Assembly: GCA_002887195.1 (NCBI GenBank)
Contig: PJAB01001702.1
Coordinates: 1 to 12,781 of the forward strand
Direction of reading: 5' to 3'
Origin: Chrysochromulina parva
Lineage: Eukaryota > Haptophyta > Prymnesiales > Chrysochromulinaceae
DNA length: 12,781 nucleotides
Made by a program: the position numbers and the translations under genes
Notes under the pieces: generated by a model
Seen by the model: only the letters and a program-made list of their open reading frames with translations
Databases searched by the model: none
Told to the model about the DNA's origin: nothing
In this document: positions 9,401 through 12,781 of the stretch, piece by piece
Layout of the letters: every line of letters starts with the position of its first letter
How positions within the stretch are numbered: position 1 is the first letter of the stretch

Positions 9401-10051
9401 GCTCGTTGCTCAGCGCGCCCTCGGCGTCACCGCCGAAGTAGTAGATGGAGTCGCCAACCTGAGTCGCGCTTGCCCCCTCGCGCGCCGACGGCTTGGCCGT
9501 CGATGCGAGGACGTCGATGGCCACCCACGCGCTCGCATCGATGTGGTGCGCAATCAGGTCGGCGCTGCACTTGCCGTGCGCACGAACAGTCTCGAAGCAT
9601 CCACCAAAGAGCAGTGCCCGGGCGCGCGGCGGGTCGAGCACGCCTGCGACTCCACGCAGGGCAGGAGGTGCGGTCCCCGACAGATTGCCGACTCGGGCCC
9701 AGACGACGTAGTCCTCGTCCGTCTGGAGTTGCAGGAGGGAGAGCGGTGCAGTAACAGGTGACTTTTCCTGCGACGCGCACAATTCGTCCAAAAGAATCTC
9801 GCGCTCGCGCGCAAAGGGCAGGCGGGTTTGCGAGAGGCACTGCGAGAAACGAGAGGCGGACAGCACGGCGGTGGTCAGTGGGTTGATAAAGAGGCAAGAG
9901 GCAGTGGATGGCTACTGAGCTAGCAGAGGAGGGCTACTCAGACAGCAAATGATGCGAAGAGACTTGCCTGGATCGCCTCTTCCACGCTTGTCGATGCGGC
10001 GCCGCCCAGGGCGACGAGGAGGACGATGAAGGTCCTTATCTCCGGCGCCAT
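3487..10051 (-). CDS. Giant type I membrane protein: signal peptide, kelch propeller, 42 tenascin-type EGF repeats, transmembrane helix (3 exons)
   Basis: Join exons 9968-10051, 8960-9839 and 3487-8819 (minus strand) for 2098 residues. Exon 1 gives a signal peptide (MAPEIR, a hydrophobic core, then GGAAS) with A at -3 and G at +4 around the ATG. Exon 2 plus the start of exon 3 form six kelch repeats (about residues 90-410), each with a GG pair and a downstream W/L-x-P stretch; intron 2 splits blade 5, and splicing restores GGCDGKRGKCFGGVHVYD. EGF-like repeats follow: 18 at 412-998, an acidic linker at 999-1120, then 24 at 1121-2022. The usual pattern is CPxxCSxHGxCxxGxCxCxPGxxGxDC, with no calcium-binding DxDE start. 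A transmembrane helix (about 2034-2057) is followed by DQRRRAR and a 41-residue tail, giving an extracellular N-terminus. At least nine NCS/NCT sequons suggest N-glycosylation. Exon 3 (5.3 kb) has no intron. A recognition or adhesion role is inference. The domain calls are firm; the exon 1 junction is the least certain part. Confidence 0.88.
3718..6423 (-). repeat. EGF block B: 24 tandem tenascin-type EGF repeats (coding)
   Basis: Twenty-four six-cysteine repeats follow the acidic linker. They are more divergent than block A, most having CxCA in the fourth to fifth cysteine segment and variable spacers. Longer linkers follow repeats 31 (about 40 residues, Gly/Ser-rich), 33 and 39. The last two repeats (41 and 42) return to the GQCFCDPG/GQCYCDPG subtype of block A and sit directly before the transmembrane helix. 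Confidence 0.94.
6451..6502. repeat. 12-bp coding minisatellite (about 4.3 copies) in the acidic linker
   Basis: The plus-strand unit CTCGCTCGTGAT repeats exactly four times (6451-6498), followed by CTCG. On the coding strand it encodes tandem Glu-Ile-Thr-Ser, placed just before EGF repeat 19. A 12-bp unit preserves the frame, so copy number can change without breaking the protein. The surrounding linker is rich in Glu/Asp and Ser and should be unstructured. Confidence 0.97.
6790..8550 (-). repeat. EGF block A: 18 tandem tenascin-type EGF repeats (coding)
   Basis: Eighteen six-cysteine repeats of about 32 residues (about 96 bp) run almost without linkers. Repeats 2, 3, 16 and 17 share HGQCFCD, and repeat 4 has HGQCYCE. 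These are near-identical at the DNA level; for example, plus-strand TCGCAGAAGCAyTGGCC recurs. Repeats 8, 12 and 18 carry short insertions between cysteines 1 and 3. The periodicity comes from protein repeats. Confidence 0.95.
8820..8959 (-). other. Intron 2 of the giant EGF gene (GT-AG, phase 1)
   Basis: The donor is CGAG|GTGCGC and the acceptor CCCGGCAG|GCAAATGC on the minus strand; the length is 140 nt. Removing it joins the MILGGCDGKR half of kelch blade 5 to KCFGGVHVYDP in frame. This bridges the two overlapping open frames and removes the low-complexity translation between them. Because the protein domain is restored precisely, this intron is close to certain. Confidence 0.92.
9840..9967 (-). 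other. Intron 1 of the giant EGF gene (predicted GC-AG)
   Basis: On the minus strand the donor reads CAG|GCAAGT, the textbook form of a GC-AG donor. The acceptor reads TTTCTCGCAG|TGC after a pyrimidine-rich run. The predicted length is 128 nt. Both sides are phase 0, so the signal-peptide frame (ending AIQ) continues straight into CLSQTRLPF. The only nearby GT donor, one base into the next codon (GCAA|GT), would be phase 1 and does not fit this acceptor. Unspliced, the exon 1 frame reaches TGA soon after, and exon 2 has no ATG before the kelch region. Confidence 0.72.
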
Positions 10052-10083
10052 GATAAGTCGGGGCGCCGTCGCGAACGCTTTTG
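10052..10083. promoter_or_regulatory. Compact divergent promoter / 5' region between the giant gene and the J-domain gene
   Basis: Only 32 bases separate the two predicted start codons, which point away from each other. The interval holds GGCGCC-type GC elements (one here at about 10062-10067, one just inside the giant gene at 10044-10049). An in-frame TAA at 10054-10056 closes the J-domain frame upstream. Core promoter elements for each gene must therefore overlap the other gene's first exon or 5' UTR. No TATA box was identified. Confidence 0.5.
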
Positions 10084-10749
10084 ATGTCGGCCTTCCGAGG
10101 GCGAATCCCAGCGGCAGTGAACATTGCGCGAGCGCCGGGCGCAAGCTATAACTATAGCCGTCATCTACATGTAGCGCACCACACCGTGCTCGGCGTGTCA
10201 TCAGATGCAACACCCACTGAGATCAAACGCGCCTTCAAGATGCGAGCCCTCAAGCACCCCGACATCCCAGGCACCGGCTGCGCCCTGAAATACAACGAAT
10301 GCCAGCTCGCAATGAACGCGATGCTGCGCAATCACGGCAATTACGGATCGAGATACTCGCAGCATCGGGAAGGCGGCGGCCCGAGCTGGGCGCAGGCTCG
10401 TAGAGCACAGGCCGATAAGGCGGACGCAGCTGAGTCGGATGCCGACGAGGAAGCTCACGAGTACGCCCGAATGCGTCGCGAAGCCGCCCAAGAAAAACGT
10501 GACTACGAGCGCACAGAGGCGGAGTACAACGCATGGAAGATGAGAACGCTCAGGCTGCTCTGCCTTTACGTTGCCTTCGGCACCGTTGTAAAGTACGCCC
10601 TTGTGAATATCATCGTGGAGGTGAGGGAGCGCGGCTGGCTGGAAAATTGGGTGACACCCGCAGCGCGAAAGCGCCGAGGCGACGGTGCCAGATTTGATGC
10701 CATCGGCGGCCGCGATCAGCCGCAAGGGGACCCGAAGGCCGAAGGATAA
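10084..10749 (+). CDS. DnaJ-like (J-domain) membrane protein
   Basis: Predicted 221 residues, intronless. J-domain proteins recruit Hsp70 and stimulate its ATPase through the HPD motif. Here HTVLGVSSDATPTEIKRAF (about 33-51) and ALKHPDIPG (55-63, HPD at 58-60) give helix II and the loop. The following helix, KYNECQLAMNAML (69-81), is shorter and less canonical than usual. The region 102-152 is highly charged and probably a coiled coil. LRLLCLYVAFGTVVKYALVN (156-175) is a likely single transmembrane helix, interrupted by one Lys, and a basic Pro/Gly-rich tail follows. The Arg-rich, acid-free N-terminus (FRGR, IARAPG, YSRH) resembles a mitochondrial presequence; an organelle-membrane Hsp70 co-chaperone is therefore a reasonable inference. 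The start is the ATG at 10084, because an in-frame TAA lies 28 bases upstream. It is head-to-head with the giant EGF gene and convergent with the next gene. Confidence 0.82.
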   Translation: MSAFRGRIPAAVNIARAPGASYNYSRHLHVAHHTVLGVSSDATPTEIKRAFKMRALKHPDIPGTGCALKYNECQLAMNAMLRNHGNYGSRYSQHREGGGPSWAQARRAQADKADAAESDADEEAHEYARMRREAAQEKRDYERTEAEYNAWKMRTLRLLCLYVAFGTVVKYALVNIIVEVRERGWLENWVTPAARKRRGDGARFDAIGGRDQPQGDPKAEG

Positions 10750-10995
10750 GGCGATGCGCGCGACTTCTCAATCTATTCAACCCGCGCGGGCTGAACCGGG
10801 CCATCTCGTTATACTACGGCCGACTATACCACGGCTCGGCTTTTACAGCCAATGGTTATAATTCGACACCCACGTGCGATAAATTGTGTGCACGTTCTTG
10901 ATAACAAACATCTGAAAGAAGATTGTATCGAAAGATGCGGCTGAAAGCCGGCTGACTCGGCCTGTCACTTTGAAGAGGTCAAAGGCGTTCACTCA
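10750..10995. other. Intergenic region between convergent genes with a near-palindrome
   Basis: These 246 bases hold the 3' ends of the J-domain gene (+) and the four-helix membrane gene (-). A near-perfect 20-bp palindrome spans 10776-10795 (TTCAACCCGC then GCGGGCTGAA, one mismatched pair). The part after 10800 is visibly AT-richer than the flanking genes. No gene or RNA was recognised. Confidence 0.55.
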
Positions 10996-12052
10996 TCACT
11001 GCCACTTGGGCTCATCAAGTCCCCTGGCAGTCATCGAGACTGAGATTTTAGAGTTGCTCTCGGCAATCAAGTCGAACGCTCGTCGGGGCACGGGCGCCGG
11101 TGGCAAGGGCTCAAGTTCGCGCGTCTGCGACGAGCCACTTGAGGAGGATGGCAGTGGATTCGGAGATGATGCTCGACAAGGGTCGACGTCTATGCCCCGG
11201 TCGACCGCCTGTGAGCCCACGCCCAAGCCCGTACCGCTGTCGCTGGTGGAGAAGGAGGCATTGGCGGCCGAGGCCACCACCTGCGGCGGCGCCGGGTCCG
11301 CGGCGCCGGGATCGTCTGGGTTAATTAACAGCGTGAGGTCGCCTCCGACAAGGTGGTGCGACGGGATGCTGAGCTCAACCATCATGTGCGAGAGTCGTCG
11401 AATGCCATTGTACACGATGGCGATAACGATGCCGGTGGTCACGAACGCGCCGATGGTCGGCGAAAAATCGGACTGCCAATCGCCCACGGATGGGTCGATT
11501 AAGTCCTTCTGCATCCACTTGTCTACTTTGATCCACATGATGCTCATCGCCGAGATGATGAGTGAGGCGAATGCAGTCAGCGCGAGCAAACGCACGTGCG
11601 ACCAGTTGCGCGCAAGGATGTGCACGCACGTTTGAAGGGCATTGGGCGGGCCCTGCAGCATGTATCGCTGCGCGTGAATCACGAGAAAGGCGGACAGCAG
11701 CATAATGTACATTGAGAACGCCAGAGTGAGCGAGCCAAACGAGTAGAAGAGCATGACCTGAATCGAGAATTTGTGGTCGTTGGGCCGCATGTATGGCTCA
11801 ATCTTGATTTTGAGGAGACCCATGTATGAAAGAGCTGGAAGGCCAGAGAGTTGCACGATGTGTGTTAGATGCACGCAGCCATTGTGGCAGGTGGGTGTGT
11901 GACTGACGCAGGTGGCACTCACCAGTCCAGACAGTCGCGACGCCGGAAGTCATGATGTAACGCAATATGTAGAAGTCGAGCTCGGCCTTGCGCACCTCGA
12001 GGCCTCCGACCTTGAGGCCGGTGATGAGTGCAGTTTTGCGGACGGACAGCAT
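10996..12052 (-). CDS. Four-helix membrane protein of unknown family (2 exons)
   Basis: Join 11923-12052 and 10996-11834 (minus strand), giving 322 residues. Predicted hydrophobic segments lie at about 33-51 (VATVWTALSYMGLL, created by the splice), 70-96, 124-146 (ending IMWIKVD) and 169-188 (IGAFVTTGIVIAIVYNGI). The C-terminal third is low-complexity, rich in Pro, Ser and Asp, and probably cytosolic. The start is the only ATG in its frame (12052); upstream the same frame is CA-repeat translation, so an upstream exon outside view is possible. The family is not recognised. Layout (basic stretch, TM1, three further helices, IKVDKW after TM3) loosely recalls Orai calcium channels, but no acidic residue sits in TM1 or mid-TM3 where Orai has its filter and gating Glu, so Orai identity is not claimed. 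Its GC content looks lower than in the neighbouring genes. It is convergent with the J-domain gene. Confidence 0.72.
11835..11922 (-). other. Intron of the four-helix membrane protein gene (GT-AG, phase 1)
   Basis: The donor is ACTG|GTGAGT, a strong consensus. The acceptor is GGCCTTCCAG|CTCTTTC after a pyrimidine-rich run on the minus strand. The length is 88 nt. Splicing joins the frame ending VATVWT to ALSYMGLLK and completes a hydrophobic segment. Without it, the upstream frame runs into His-rich, repeat-like translation. Confidence 0.85.
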
Positions 12053-12088
12053 TCTATGGCCCCCCAACACGGAGCGGCCGGCGAGTCT

Positions 12089-12141
12089 CTCCACACACAG
12101 TGTGAATGTATGTGTGTGAATGTGAATGTGTGTCTGTGTGA
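12089..12141. repeat. TG/CA-rich simple sequence
   Basis: An interrupted TGTG/TGAATG simple repeat lies on the plus strand (CA-rich on the coding strand of the adjacent gene), ending about 40 bases before the predicted ATG of the four-helix protein. Translations across it give His/Thr-rich artefacts. Confidence 0.8.
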
Positions 12142-12231
12142 CTTCTAACACACGGTTGTCGGCTTGTCGCGTCTGACGTGTTAACGTTCACACAGGGTGG
12201 GTGCAACAGGTGGGAAAGACGCTTGCCTGTG

Positions 12232-12269
<38 letters not shown>
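12232..12269. repeat. (AAGC)n tetranucleotide microsatellite, about 9.5 units
   Basis: A perfect AAGC run of 38 bases. It is preceded by GCTTGCCTGTGAAG (12221-12234), and the same 14-mer recurs at 12349-12362 followed by AGACG. The array is therefore bracketed by a direct repeat about 128 bp apart. The GCTT at the start of each 14-mer is the complement of the array unit, so hairpins with the array are possible. Confidence 0.95.
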
Positions 12270-12781
12270 ACCCTTTCCTACCCCGTTGGCTACAGGGGTA
12301 CTCGTTTGCGCTGGTTTAGGTACTTGTGTGTTTCGACTAATAGAGCTTGCTTGCCTGTGAAGAGACGAAACACGCTTCACCCAGGCTTCTGTGGGACCCG
12401 CTGGTCAGGTTACACGGCACACACAACTTGCCTCACAACTCCTTTGTGTGGAGGCATTCACAGTTGTATACACGGTTCGGTTGTTGCTTCGATTGACGGT
12501 AATTCATCGGTATGAGCATGAGCGATGAGGGGACCGGACGGTTTGAAGCAGGGCGCACGGCTTTTAGGGCTTTGACAAGGCTTGGTGCAGCACGGCACGA
12601 ATCCCACGAACAGCAACATGAGCATATTTGAACACACGACCCGATGATGCACACACGTGTCGCGCATCACATCAATAATAACGCAGCTTCTGCGCGCCCA
12701 GCGCGGCGGCCCGCCCACCCGCGCTCCCGAAAGCGTCTGACCGAAAGCGCGCCCCCACGCCCAGCTCCCCCCCCCGTGCTG

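Larger units (their letters stand above)
12053..12781. other. Gene-free 5' flank of the four-helix gene to the window end
   Basis: About 730 bases with no recognisable coding or RNA gene. It contains the TG-rich tract, the AAGC microsatellite with its flanking 14-bp direct repeat, and a C-rich run near the window edge (about 12767-12775). Short frames on both strands give low-complexity or unrecognised peptides. An upstream exon of the four-helix gene, or the start of a gene beyond the window, could be here but cannot be supported. Confidence 0.6.

Noticed and set aside
9839..9866. GTG at 9866 as the start of the kelch protein
   Set aside because: Nuclear eukaryotic genes rarely start at GTG, there is no signal peptide there, and a strong splice acceptor lies just inside.
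12270..12360. Possible tRNA or small RNA next to the AAGC repeat
   Set aside because: No paired acceptor stem, no full A/B boxes and no anticodon loop could be traced on either strand.
12433..12718. Cys-rich short frames on the minus strand as an upstream exon
   Set aside because: A hydrophobic stretch is present, but no clear start, donor and frame link to the four-helix gene could be shown.
1..12781. Bacterial operon, phage or mobile-element interpretation
   Set aside because: Mixed strands, spliceosomal introns and eukaryotic domain architecture argue against it. No transposase, integrase, terminal repeats or phage genes were seen.

Overview
The window looks like nuclear DNA of a high-GC unicellular eukaryotic alga. 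The evidence is spliceosomal introns with GT-AG and GC-AG ends, an eEF3-type ABC protein, a eukaryotic ectodomain protein with tenascin-type EGF repeats, a cyanobacterial-type DUF218/YdcF protein of the kind found in plastid-bearing lineages, simple-sequence repeats, and no operon structure. A haptophyte is my best guess, but this is inference and no sequence here proves the clade.

Layout, left to right: (1) the 3' end of an elongation factor 3 gene (+, cut by the window edge); (2) a DUF218/YdcF-like gene (+, about 781-1422); (3) a 463-bp gap between convergent genes with an imperfect duplication; (4) a ribokinase/PfkB sugar kinase (-, 1886-3175); (5) a giant three-exon gene (-, 3487-10051); (6) a J-domain membrane protein (+, 10084-10749), head-to-head with gene 5; (7) a two-exon four-helix membrane protein (-, 10996-12052); (8) about 730 bp of gene-free, repeat-bearing DNA to the window end.

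The centrepiece is gene 5. Neither of its two large open frames has a credible ATG start with a signal peptide. Splicing three exons (9968-10051, 8960-9839, 3487-8819) through a 128-nt GC-AG intron and a 140-nt GT-AG intron keeps the frame. It yields a predicted 2098-residue type I membrane protein: signal peptide, six-bladed kelch propeller, 42 tenascin-type EGF repeats in two blocks (18 and 24) around an acidic linker, one transmembrane helix and a 41-residue basic cytoplasmic tail. This resembles animal attractin/MEGF8/teneurin-style surface receptors in parts but matches none of them in order. A role in cell-surface recognition, adhesion or mating is inference.

The other genes look like unrelated housekeeping or membrane functions. 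The only structural coupling is the 32-bp head-to-head spacing of the start codons of gene 5 and the J-domain gene, which implies a shared promoter and overlapping 5' transcripts.
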